From: Tritrichomonas foetus
Taxonomy: Eukaryota; Parabasalia; Tritrichomonadida; Tritrichomonadidae
Assembly: GCA_001839685.1 (NCBI GenBank)
Contig: MLAK01000938.1
Span: 1-30,470, forward strand
Reading direction: 5' to 3'
Length of the DNA: 30,470 nucleotides
The stretch's first letter is position 1. Every line of letters begins with the position of its first letter. Position numbers and translations under genes: made by a program. Below, piece by piece: positions 18,537 to 27,326 of this stretch. The notes beneath the pieces are model-generated. The model was not told the origin of the DNA. It searched no databases and saw only the letters and a list, made by a program, of their open reading frames with translations.

Positions 18537-19502
18537 TCAATCAGTTTGTGTGATCTGAAACATCACAAAGTGAAGCAACAAATTTTCATCAATATTTAAA
18601 ACAGCACTGGAATTCATCGTTCCACAATAATTGGAAGCGGAAAACACTGTGATTACACCACCGTCTTTCCCGAAAGGTAAAGCTGTTCCTTCCGGGCAGA
18701 ATTCGTGAGATCGAATTATTAGAGATAAATTGTTTTCTTTGAGAAATTTCTGAGCTTCCTGGCGACCAAATAGATATGACACACCACGCGGGGAAGGTTG
18801 AAAACCCTGTATGTCATCATTTGGGTCCGACCATAATAAGTCAGTAATAACCGTTGAAGAATTTAAGTCGAGAGGTCGTTTAACTTGTTTCAATAGTCCG
18901 ATATCGCATTTTTCTGAGCTGATTCCTCCGTGGACACAGAAAATTTTATTGGCAATTATGGCGGCAAAAGGCATCGACTCAAAAACCGTTAAGAAAAGGG
19001 AATATATGCCAAATCCATATCGTTTAATGCATTCGTCCCTCAATCCGTAAACGGTCGAAATTTCTTCGGTTTCATGATTTCCGCGTAGTAGATAAATTTT
19101 GTCTGGATAAACAAGCTTTAGCGTAAGAAGGAAAACGATATTTTCAACTGATTGTGATCCTCTGTCAACGTAATCGCCTAAAAATAAATATCGCTTATCT
19201 GGAAGACCGCCAACAACATCAAAGATTCTGAGCGTATCTGTGAATTGACCATGCGTGTCTCCACAAACTGTCAAAGGTGGGGCGAGGTTGAGAACGGAAT
19301 CTTCTGTTAAAAATAATTCGGTGACGGTCTGACATAACACACGAATGTAAGATTCGGGAATATAGATAAATGGAAAGTACTTAAGTCTGCTTTTCGATCC
19401 AAGAAAAACTTGGAGCATTGCATTTGGATCAAAAGTGGTCATTTTAAAATCTATTAACTTTTTCTTCCTATAGGAATTCTCAAACTTATTCAAAAATACC
19501 AT
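18537..19502 (-). CDS. PP1-like serine/threonine protein phosphatase
   Basis: This PPP-family metallophosphatase (321 aa, or 301 from the second methionine) removes phosphate from Ser/Thr of proteins using two metal ions. All core motifs are present: GDTHGQ (81-86), GDYVDRG (109-115), RGNHE (140-144), HGG (191-193), RSHE (264-267) and SASNYC (288-293). They supply the metal ligands Asp82, His84, Asp110, Asn142, His191 and His266. LLWSDP and RGVSYLFG are close to PP1, as is the end of the domain (DENLLLHFVMF against PP1 DETLMCSFQIL), where the RVxF-binding pocket lies. RSHE replaces the PP1 RAHQ, and the C-terminal tail is short. Met21 (ATG at 19440-19442) gives an N-terminus closer to family length and may be the true start; neither ATG has a clear initiator. 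An E2F-like TTTTGGCGGGAGA lies about 90 bp upstream. Confidence 0.93.
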   Translation of the reverse strand: MVFLNKFENSYRKKKLIDFKMTTFDPNAMLQVFLGSKSRLKYFPFIYIPESYIRVLCQTVTELFLTEDSVLNLAPPLTVCGDTHGQFTDTLRIFDVVGGLPDKRYLFLGDYVDRGSQSVENIVFLLTLKLVYPDKIYLLRGNHETEEISTVYGLRDECIKRYGFGIYSLFLTVFESMPFAAIIANKIFCVHGGISSEKCDIGLLKQVKRPLDLNSSTVITDLLWSDPNDDIQGFQPSPRGVSYLFGRQEAQKFLKENNLSLIIRSHEFCPEGTALPFGKDGGVITVFSASNYCGTMNSSAVLNIDENLLLHFVMFQITQTD

Positions 19503-19592
19503 TCGATTTTAAATAGTTTACAGATAATTTCTGTTAGAAATATGTTGTAAAATTCTCAAAAAGTACTGGCTAGCTGGTATTTATGTACTTAC

Positions 19593-19605
19593 TTTTGGCG
19601 GGAGA
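19593..19605 (+). promoter_or_regulatory. E2F-like site upstream of the phosphatase
   Basis: TTTTGGCGGGAGA is one base from the classical E2F site TTTTGGCGGGAA. It lies about 90 bp before the phosphatase ORF. That it is functional is inference. Confidence 0.35.
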
Positions 19606-20032
19606 AAAAATTGAATATCCCTTATTTGAACATCCTCAGTGAATTTCTAATTTGGGCTTTCAATTTTCTGAAGGTATTGAAATCTAGTTGGGAGATTACA
19701 TAGGTTATTTGTCAAAGTAACGCCAATAAAAATTAATACAATTCATATTAAATACTTTTTGCGGTACAATCATTCAGAAATAAAACAATAATTCAATTTT
19801 AATTTTTTTTCCAAACGGCAGGTGAAATGAAGGGCTTTCAAGATCATTGGATGATCATCGTACATAACAAAAGCTCATATTATACAATAACAATGATTTT
19901 CTTTCGTTGATGATCTTTTTTCATGGTTTTCTGATTAAAAGGATGCGTTTCAATAATTTATCCATCAGAAAGATGATTCATTATGTTAAACTAAAATGAC
20001 AATTTCATTCTTGATGGTCACATCACACAATG

Positions 20033-20236
20033 TTATTCATTAAAAAGGAGAAAATAAAAATCAAAATTAGAGAATTTCAAAATAACCAAATTCTGGCATT
20101 TATTCTTTTTCCTGATCTCTTTGATTATTCTTTGTTTAAAATAAATTGCTTTTCGTGGTGAAACAACACCTGCAGATGCATATTGGATGTTTGAGAGAAT
20201 CTGATTCAAATCTTCATCGCTTCTGGTTTCAAGCAT
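20033..20236 (-). CDS. Possible small unknown protein (67 aa)
   Basis: This is an ATG-initiated frame. The first 43 residues look protein-like (DEDLNQILSNIQYASAGVV then a basic helix with KAIYFKQRIIKEIRKK). The last 20 residues are Phe-rich and resemble translated AT-rich DNA. I recognise no family. No TCA(C/T)(A/T) motif stands close to the ATG. It may be a real small gene, a gene with a degraded 3' end, or chance. Confidence 0.3.
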   Translation of the reverse strand: MLETRSDEDLNQILSNIQYASAGVVSPRKAIYFKQRIIKEIRKKNKCQNLVILKFSNFDFYFLLFNE

Positions 20237-20513
20237 GATGTCGTGATTTTGCTTTGGGATTTAACGTTCAACGTTCTCCATCAGGGGCTGTCTTTGATAA
20301 TCATCTTTCTCGGCTGCATTACATTAAAATAACGTGCATCGTATTCCATTTTTCACTAATTGAGAATCAACCGGTTAAAAATTTCGAGAACTCTGATGAA
20401 ATCGTCAGGAATTTTGCTGGAGAAATATGGTGACCATTTTATCATTCAATATTTTCAATTTGACTGTACGTTAATAGGTGAATTTTTTGATACTAGTATC
20501 ACTAGTGTGAAAA

Positions 20514-20525
20514 AAAATGGCGGGA
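20514..20525 (+). promoter_or_regulatory. E2F-like site upstream of histone H2B
   Basis: AAAATGGCGGGA lies about 95 bp before the H2B ATG, and a second GC-rich box, AAGGCGCCATTT, lies at about 20569-20580. GGCGGGA resembles E2F sites that drive histone genes in S phase in other eukaryotes. Function is inferred. Confidence 0.35.
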
Positions 20526-20599
20526 CTCTGACTTTCTGAAACTTTTGTCGCTATTTCTTTTTGAATATGAAGGCGCCATTTAAGTTGATAAACGAGGAA

Positions 20600-20605
20600 T
20601 CACTT
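20600..20605 (+). promoter_or_regulatory. Initiator element of histone H2B
   Basis: TCACTT matches the trichomonad initiator TCA(+1)Py(T/A), with the A 17 nt before the ATG. It predicts the usual very short 5' UTR. Confidence 0.7.
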
Positions 20606-20618
20606 CATTTTAGCTAAA

Positions 20619-21011
20619 ATGTCTTCCAAGAAGCCAGCATCAAAACAACCAACCGAAAAGAAGCCAGCCGTCGAAGGCGAAACAGGTGAAGCCGCCGCTG
20701 CCGCCAAGGACAAGAAGCTCAGACATAAGAAGAGGTCCGAAACATTCTCTTCATACATTTTCAAGGTTCTCAAGCAAGTTCACCCAGATATCGGTATCTC
20801 AAACAAGGCTATGATGGTTATGAACTCATTCGTCACAGATATCTTCGAACGTATCGCTCAAGAAGGAGCCCGCCTCGTCGACATGAACGACAGAAACACC
20901 CTCGGTTCAAGAGAAATTCAAACAGCCGTCCGTTTGGTTCTCCCAGGAGATCTTGCCAAGCACGCCGTTTCAGAAGGTGGTAAGGCTGTCGCTAAATTCA
21001 ATGCCGAATAA
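20619..21011 (+). CDS. Histone H2B
   Basis: The product is 130 aa and forms the core nucleosome together with H2A, H3 and H4. The N-terminal tail (1-38) is rich in Lys, Ala and Pro. The histone fold follows from about residue 40: [21 protein letters not shown], then [26 protein letters not shown], then the conserved [27 protein letters not shown] with a short tail. These blocks are unmistakable H2B. Codon choice is more GC-rich than in the neighbours (GCC, AAG and CTC are frequent), as expected for a highly expressed gene. No H2A partner lies within 1 kb upstream or anywhere else in the window. The mRNA probably starts at the initiator 17 nt before the ATG. Confidence 0.98.
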   Translation: MSSKKPASKQPTEKKPAVEGETGEAAAAAKDKKLRHKKRSETFSSYIFKVLKQVHPDIGISNKAMMVMNSFVTDIFERIAQEGARLVDMNDRNTLGSREIQTAVRLVLPGDLAKHAVSEGGKAVAKFNAE

Positions 21012-21316
21012 ACTTCTTTTTATCATCAATCAAATATATTTCACTTTTTTTCCAATGTTATGAAATTAGTTTTTGTGTTCATTATTTTATGTTCTATAAC
21101 ATATAGAACAAAATAATTAGCCATTCTTTAAACGCTAAGGTATTCAATCGAAATTTCAAATTCAATTTATTAAATACATTAATGTAGAGGTTTTATTGTC
21201 AGGAAATATCTCTATTGTACATTTAATGTATTAGAACAATTTAAAATTATCCAATTTTATAAATGAAAATTGATAAAATTATATCTTTTTTTTTAACTTC
21301 ACAGTGAAAGTCTTTA
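21012..21316. other. Convergent 3' intergenic region
   Basis: This 305-bp AT-rich stretch lies between the converging ends of H2B and the Myb gene. No gene or stem-loop of histone type was recognised. Confidence 0.5.
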
Positions 21317-22075
21317 TTATCTGAAAAATTGGAGCTCTGATTCAAATGAAATGTTAAGGAGGTTATATGACCAATCAAACAGCGAATTTTCGAAATCATT
21401 CTTAGGTTTGGGTCGATTTTTGTTGTTGTGATCATCTGTGTTAATTTCATGTGCGTCCATGTTGGTTTGACCTTTTTCAACTTCATTTTCATTCAATTGA
21501 TGGTTTATTGGGGTCTTTGGCTTCACCTCATTTTCGAGTGAGAGTGAATTGATATCTTCAGAATTTATATCATTCAAAATTTCTGTGCTCAAGTCAATTT
21601 TCTGAGTTGAGTTCATGTCATTCTTTTGATCTTTTACTCCCTCAGAATCATTTGTATATTTGCTGAGATCCAACGAATAAACTCCATTGTCATCAACCAA
21701 GCAACGAGACTTTAATTTTGAATACCATCGATTCTTGATGGAATTGTCAGATCGTCCTGTCATCGTTTTAGCGATAGTTGCCCATTTGGTTCCATATTCA
21801 TTCACTTTTTCAATGATCATTTTATCTTCATCAACCGAGAATGGCGAAAAATTGTTTGCTGGCGATAAGTAGTATGTCCATCGATCTCGACATTGTCGTG
21901 GGGTTCTCCATGGTATCGCTTTTGCTACACTTTCCCAGTTGTTATTAAATTTGGTTGAATTTACAATTTTGATAATTGCTCTATCTTCTTTCACACTAAA
22001 TACTCTCCTCCTGCAGTTTTGTGCACGACTTAAAATTTCAGATATGCGGACAGCTTTAGGTTTATGGGTGCTCAT
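21317..22075 (-). CDS. R2R3 Myb-like DNA-binding protein
   Basis: This is a nuclear transcription-factor-type protein of 252 aa from the first in-frame ATG (22073-22075). Two Myb repeats lie one after the other. The first is about residues 24-73 (RRRVFSVKED to RQCRDRWTYYLSP), with Phe at the first Trp position and Trp at the other two. The second is about 76-125 (FSPFSVDEDKMIIEKVNEYGTKW to SDNSIKNRWYSKLKSR). The rest is acidic and Asn/Ser-rich with no domain seen. R2R3 proteins of this size are a large family in trichomonads, where one is known to bind the initiator element. The open frame continues upstream of the ATG to about 22222 without any other ATG, and that extra sequence (for example IITNAFNLFPDKIAELIESI) looks protein-like. 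A longer ancestral N-terminus or a lost upstream start is therefore possible. A 1.1-kb transposon starts about 207 bp upstream of the ATG. Confidence 0.9.
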   Translation of the reverse strand: MSTHKPKAVRISEILSRAQNCRRRVFSVKEDRAIIKIVNSTKFNNNWESVAKAIPWRTPRQCRDRWTYYLSPANNFSPFSVDEDKMIIEKVNEYGTKWATIAKTMTGRSDNSIKNRWYSKLKSRCLVDDNGVYSLDLSKYTNDSEGVKDQKNDMNSTQKIDLSTEILNDINSEDINSLSLENEVKPKTPINHQLNENEVEKGQTNMDAHEINTDDHNNKNRPKPKNDFENSLFDWSYNLLNISFESELQFFR

Positions 22076-22282
22076 TATGGATTCGATCAATTCTGCTATT
22101 TTGTCTGGAAATAAATTGAAAGCATTTGTAATAATCAGAATTTTTTCAGAAGATTTGATAGGTGTTGATTTCAATTGGTAGAGTGTTGTTAATGCTTTTG
22201 ATTGAATTATTTGAATGATAAGTTAGTATTCACAATGAGTTGTGAAATTTGCAATAAAATAGTTTTAGTTTACAAAATCTAT

Positions 22283-23380
22283 ACATGTATACAAACCAAA
22301 TAGTCTTAACGTACGAAATCACTAAAATGATCCTTATCATCAGTATTACTTAATACCATCAGTCAAAAATCAAAACCCAAATAGCTAAAAGAATGACGAA
22401 AATTTCCCTTATCGCAAACTTCGCAAATGGCCGAATTCAAAAATATTTCGAAAATGATTCTGAAGAAGCTATTGTTTCAGTTTTCGGGTGATAAGTCTTT
22501 CAGTCAATTGTTAAATCTATTTTTTATAGTTATGAGCCATATTTATTCATAGTTTTGAAATTTTGCAACAATTAAACCGAAAAAAGAGCGATTTTGGAGA
22601 AAGCCTAAAAAAAAAATTGTGAGAAGCTTTTTTTCCAAGAATCACAAAGATTATAATACTGCTTCCCATAATTCTATTTACACTTCTTCTATCGATTTTT
22701 AATTAAAAATCGCGAAAATTTTGATAGTTTTAACTCAGTGATGTTGAATTAATTCAATTTCCATTTGACAAATAAGAATGTATTGAAATCTTTTCTGTCA
22801 TAAAATTTTAGTATATGAAGAAAATAGACTGGCAGTCCTCAACAGCACATTCTCAAGCAGGGATACAGATACAACGATTGAAAGACCAAATCAAGAAAAA
22901 TGGAATCCAATATGTTTTTTTCCAGACTCGATGCCAAGTGAATTTTCTGATGACTCGCCATTTAGATGGCAAAACATTCGTAATCTTCTCATTGATGCCT
23001 AAATTTTTTTTNTTTATATCAAAATTATTAATATTTTTTTTATACTTCATTTTTGTATTTTGGAAAACATTATAATTTTCGATGGAGGGCCATATGATAA
23101 TAAAAAGAACGATTTATNATAAGAAATAATCAAGATATTAATGCTATAAAATCACTTTTTATCTCTATAATTCTCAGAAATTTCTGTGGGGTTTATTTTT
23201 TTCTCACAATTTTTTTTTGGATTTGGTTTTCTCTGTATCTTGATTTTTAAATTATAATATTTATATATTATTAATAGGATTACAATTAAATAATTTTTAG
23301 ATGACAATAATATCAACAATTATTCATTTAGATCTCTCAATAGTCTTCTACATCTAGAGCTAGTTAGTTTGTATACATCT
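22283..23380 (-). mobile_element. 1.1-kb TIR element, copy B (inverted)
   Basis: This 1098-bp element is the reverse complement of 9817-10912 at about 99% identity. It is flanked by a perfect 8-bp direct repeat AAATCTAT (22275-22282 and 23381-23388), which defines the element ends exactly. The ends are ACATGTATACAAAC on the left and its near-complement GTTTGTATACATCT on the right. An 8-bp duplication with short inverted repeats is compatible with hAT-, P- or Merlin-type transposons; the end sequence alone does not decide. Two ambiguous bases (23012, 23118) lie in it; copy A has C and A at the matching sites (in copy B's orientation). Confidence 0.9.
22815..23075 (+). CDS. Small ORF carried by the 1.1-kb element (copy B)
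   Basis: This is the same 86-aa frame as in copy A (10122-10382), identical apart from the codon containing the ambiguous base at 23012. It is not recognised as any family and may not be coding. Confidence 0.3.
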   Translation: MKKIDWQSSTAHSQAGIQIQRLKDQIKKNGIQYVFFQTRCQVNFLMTRHLDGKTFVIFSLMPKFFXFISKLLIFFLYFIFVFWKTL

Positions 23381-23388
23381 AAATCTAT

Positions 23389-24118
23389 TCAATTTAATCC
23401 AATTAATTAATTAATTGTGAATATTTTTTTGTTACATTCAGAATTGGATTTTTGAATTCAATTTCTCGTTGCTAAAGAGCATTTAAGAAATTATTAATAC
23501 CTCATATTCGTTGTTTGAGTGATGATAAATTACCATTATTGCTAATGCTCAAAAAAGAGATTCGGATTGATTGATAAAATTGAATTGTGGGAAATGAAAC
23601 GCCATTTTTTTTTTTGAGTTGATCATTGAAAAATTGATTAACAATTTCAATAGTTAGGATCTTTCTATATAAAAGTAAGATGAGATGATTCAATTGCAAA
23701 TAAATTGTCAAAGATTTGAAAGCGAAGATATAAATATTTCAATGAATTGATAGAAAGTTTGATATGAATCGTAAAAAATTTGAATATTTACAAGTCTCCT
23801 TTCTCTGAAAATTTGTATGAATTATTTTTTTTTTTTTATCTAACTTTCTCAATGTGATGTTTATTTCTAACGCACAATAAAATGAAAGTTCAATAATCAG
23901 TAACAAAGATATATATGTGTGGTTTAAGTAATAAAAATATCATAAACAATCAAATCATAGAAAACAATAATTAAATTATCCTGATCTATTTTACAAAAAG
24001 TTGAGTACAATTAAAAACTCTTTGTTTATTTAGTCACCTTATTTGAATCTCTATGAAGTCTTGTTTTTGGAGGATCAAATTGAAAACGATTGATCATAAT
24101 TGATATTCGGAATATCAC
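23389..24118. other. Intergenic, no gene seen
   Basis: This is AT-rich sequence after the 1.1-kb element and downstream of the disrupted LCAT-like gene. A 69-codon minus frame at 23502-23711 has no recognisable features. Poly-T tracts occur near 23611 and 23826. Confidence 0.5.
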
Positions 24119-24961
24119 TCAGAGAGTATTATTTAAATTACTATATTTAGAATTTCTCTTTTTCCTTTTCACTATACAAACAATCATGATAATAATGATT
24201 ATCAAGGCGAGAATTGATATTGCAACAATGATACATATTTTAGTAGTTCCAGAAAACCAATGATTTTTTGTTGGTTCAATCTCATTTAGAACAAATTTCA
24301 TTACTAATTCTAAAGTAGTTGCTTGATCGCCCATTTTAAAATGATTAAAATTTGTATCATTTGTCTGAAAATTATAACACTGAACATTACTAAAGTGATT
24401 ACATGCATATTCAGCTCCTTTTGTTTCAAGTGCCCCATCTCCACTACACATTATTTCCTCATATGTTTCATTTTCGCCATCATCTATAACATTTACACCA
24501 CACATCACCGGAATCCCATCATTATAAATAAATGATGTTCTTATTCCTGGATCTGGAATCTCTTTTTCTAAAAATGGCTTGACTGCTTGATAAACTGCTT
24601 CACACATATCATCAATATATCCAGCCTTTTTCATTTCTGAATATATTTGGTCAGCACCAAGTAAAGTGTTATTTTTGTAAATGCAGTCAGTATAAAGGTT
24701 GAAATTCGGGAACATTACCCATTGTGAAGACATATGACGAACAAAAATTCCTTCAGTACCTTGTAAATTATTTGTCGTAACAAATTTAACAGATGAAAAT
24801 GTTCCTTGGATGCCAGGGGCAATAAATTGAATCCCATCTATATATGTGATCAACCAATCTTTGCTGACATATTCTGTTGAAAAATATCTCATAAAACTAG
24901 TTCCTAGACTGTATCCAATTAAAACCGCTTTTTCATGTGAACTATTCACTTCATTTTCTAT

Positions 24962-25427
24962 GGCAGAGATTTATTTTCCTATGAGTTTTGTAAATGTGAA
25001 GTGAAAGGTCAAATAAAGGTCAAAAGTGGAAAAAACCTAATGGGTAAATGTGATGTGAACTTTGCTGGTTCTTTGGGTCACTTCGACATGGAGGAGGTGC
25101 GCCACGTGAACACAGCGGAGGGAGCGAAGCGATCCGAAGCTGTGGTCACGTGGCAGCACCTCTTCCAATGGCCGAATGAGTCGAAGGGGCCCGCAAAGTC
25201 ACATCACANGTAAATGTGATGTGAACTTTGCTGGTTCTTTGGGTCACTTCGACATGGAGGAGGTGCGCCACGTGAACACAGCGGAGGGAGCGAAGCGATC
25301 CGAAGCTGTGGTCACGTGGCAGCACCTCTTCCAATGGCCGAATGAGTCGAAGGGGCCCGCAAAGTCACATCACATTTACCCATTTTTAGTGTCAAAAAAC
25401 AAAACTCATAGGAAAAAAAATCCTGCC
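24962..25427 (+). mobile_element. Foldback MITE, copy 2, inserted in the LCAT-like gene
   Basis: The element is flanked by an 8-bp target-site duplication TTTTCTAT (24954-24961 and 25428-25435). Its ends are inverted repeats that begin GGCAG and include TTCCTATGAGTTTTG on both sides. The subterminal left region has two copies of AAAGGTCAAA about 14 bp apart. The core is an imperfect GC-rich hairpin of about 165 bp, with arms such as GCCACGTGAACACAGC and GCTGTGGTCACGTGGC. As written, the core occurs twice in tandem (25045-25208 and 25211-25374) with N at 25209 between. Without the second unit the element would be 300 bp, close to the 304 bp of copy 1. No coding capacity. Confidence 0.9.
25045..25374. 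repeat. Tandem duplicate of the MITE hairpin core
   Basis: Two identical 164-bp hairpin units are offset by 166 bp and joined at an ambiguous base (25209). The other family member has a single unit. It is probably an assembly duplication caused by the palindrome, though a real tandem duplication cannot be excluded. Confidence 0.8.
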
Positions 25428-25822
25428 TTTTCTATGCTATTTTTGAGTTCTTCAAATGTATTCTGAATTCCTAGATAGTATAAAGTCCAATCATAAAAAA
25501 CTGTCCAGGTATTATTATGCCATTTTAAAAATTGTCCTGGATTAGCTTTTGAGATTGGATCAGTTTCAATTAAAACTCCATCAGGATGAGAAAAAGTATC
25601 ATTTTCAGGATGATAAACAGTATCAACTATAGCACTAACACATTCATTCATTTCTTTTTTAACCGGCCAAAGCTTTGTATGATTCAATTCAAAGCCTTCA
25701 CACTCAGGAAATTTTTCTGATGAGATAATTGTTGCATATAAAGGTGAAACTGTCATTCCAGGGGCAAAAAATACTGGTTTTAAGCAAAAAGAAAGTGAGA
25801 CTAATGTGAATAACATCAAAAA

Positions 25823-25827
25823 AATGA
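25823..25827 (-). promoter_or_regulatory. Initiator-like motif of the LCAT-like gene
   Basis: TCATT on the minus strand lies about 10 nt before the ATG at 25816 and supports that start over the one at 25957. Confidence 0.5.
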
Positions 25828-25957
25828 AGTAAAACAATTTTGGTGAAATGAAATGGAATTGAAAAGAAGCAAGTCTTGATCGGTCTGAAATATTTCTATG
25901 GAAGCATTGAAATAATTCAATTGTTTCAGATATAACTTCTAAATATATTGAATTCAT

Positions 25958-27326
25958 TTGAAAAATTCAAATTTAATTTCACACAAGTAAAAGGGTTTCA
26001 TTTTTTCTAACTACAAATGAAGGTTCTGTTCTGAAGAATATATATTGGTATTGCCCTATTAACGGATACAATTTGTCCAATTCACAAGGAGGAAAGACAA
26101 TAAAAAATAGTTAAAAATTTAAATTTCGATAAAACATCATAATTGGTATGTGGTTCTCTTATTTGTCATCAAATCAAGAATATGATTAAATGAATTTAAA
26201 TATTGGATATCCAAATAATTCATTCTATTATCAAAATCAAATTTGATAATAATATCAAAACCATTATTATATATAATTTACTAATTAATTTCATTTCAAT
26301 TTACCAATAATAACATATTATGAGCATTAAATTTATAAAAAACTTAATATTAATGAAAATGTGCAATTATTTGAAAAATTTTGATATTCATATCGATACA
26401 TTCGAAATAAAACTATTTCAATACTGCACAATGGACAATAAAGTACACCAAACTTGATTCTGTAGAAATAAATGAAAGAAAATTGGAATCGGAATTGTTT
26501 TTTTTTTTTTTTATATATAATACTGGTTTTCTTCATGATAGTATTTATCTAGATTTTTTGATACACTAAATATCCATCAGCAATTTTCATATACGTTCCG
26601 TTACATCAATATCTTCTAACTGATTTTGAAACAGTTTTTAAATTAAATACTTAATTATCTCTATTAAAATGACAATATTGATGATATAATTTATATTTCA
26701 TATATCAAAATGATTTGTTGAAATCTGAAAATGCATTTATATACCAATTATTCATTCAAGAATCGATATAAAATCGTTTTTAAAAATGTTTTTCATTAAC
26801 TTTTTGAGATGAGTGATAAAGACGAAAATAAAGGTGAAGTAATTTATGTAATAATCATTTTCATTCTTAACAAATTGAATGAATGCTTGATCTTTCGACA
26901 AGCAAATTTAACCCTAATGGTTCTTCAAGCTAGAATATCTTTATTAGTTGATGTTCGTTGTTTTTATCTCTATAATCAAAGACTTTAAAAAAAAATGGTT
27001 TTTTAGAATTTTTCTGAGTGAGTACGATAAACTTTTTAAATAACTCATTGAAAATACACATAGATTACAACTATTGATAGCGATAAAGGAAATTGAAAAA
27101 AATTGAAAGAGATTGGATTAATATTTTAAGAATAATATTTGAATACACTTTCAAATAATTGATAATAATTCTGATAATATTGTTACATGAATGTAAAAAA
27201 TATAATCCATACAAAATATTTTGAAGGTGATCGTTTACAATTTTGTGAGATTTTTGAGAAAAAATAATTTGTGAATACTTTTCACAAAACTTTATATATG
27301 TTTTATTCAAAACAGTTTGAAAGTCG
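25958..27326. other. Divergent intergenic region, no gene seen
   Basis: This is very AT-rich sequence between the LCAT-like gene and the HEAT-repeat gene. Short frames at 26333-26536 and 27071-27310 are read through A/T tracts and are not supported. TCACA at 27282-27286, 41 nt before the next ATG, is a weak initiator candidate for the HEAT-repeat gene. Confidence 0.5.

Larger units (their letters stand above)
19503..20618. other. Divergent intergenic region between phosphatase and H2B
   Basis: This 1.1-kb region holds promoters of two divergent genes. It contains GGCGGGA motifs near each gene (19593-19605 and 20514-20525) and one possible small gene on the minus strand (20033-20236). I see no RNA gene or repeat. 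Confidence 0.5.
24119..25957 (-). pseudogene. LCAT/phospholipase-like gene split by a MITE
   Basis: This is an alpha/beta-hydrolase of the lecithin:cholesterol acyltransferase / lysosomal phospholipase A2 family. It would act on phospholipid acyl chains at the cell surface or in the endomembrane lumen. The N-terminal part (25436-25957) has a hydrophobic leader and the family's early KPVFFAPGM motif. The start is probably Met48 (ATG at 25814-25816), which places MLFTLVSLSFCL as a signal peptide and has TCATT 10 nt upstream. The C-terminal part (24119-24953) holds the nucleophile Ser in GYSLG, a probable Asp in CSGDGALE and a probable His in NFNHFKM. It then has a transmembrane segment of about 24 residues and a basic tail (KRKKR). 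The MITE at 24962-25427 interrupts the frame and adds a stop after about seven foreign codons. Removing the MITE and one copy of TTTTCTAT rejoins the two parts in frame with no other lesion. The C-terminal part has no ATG at its beginning, so this allele should give only a truncated product without the catalytic Ser. The damage appears recent; the MITE could be absent on another chromosome copy. Confidence 0.88.

Noticed and set aside
22076..22174. Myb CDS starting at TTG (22174)
   Set aside because: Nuclear genes of this group start with ATG. I therefore annotate from the ATG at 22075 and report the upstream open frame separately.
9817..23380. Inversion between copies A and B as the cause of the missing duplication at A
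   Set aside because: An inversion would unmatch the flanks of both copies. Copy B has a perfect matched 8-bp pair.
24119..24949. C-terminal LCAT fragment as a complete gene
   Set aside because: Its apparent start is GTG, which is an internal Val codon of the interrupted gene. There is no ATG, leader or promoter.
25001..25466. Plus-strand frames of 70-96 codons inside the MITE
   Set aside because: They are read through the hairpin of a non-coding element and cross the ambiguous base. The related copy does not keep them.
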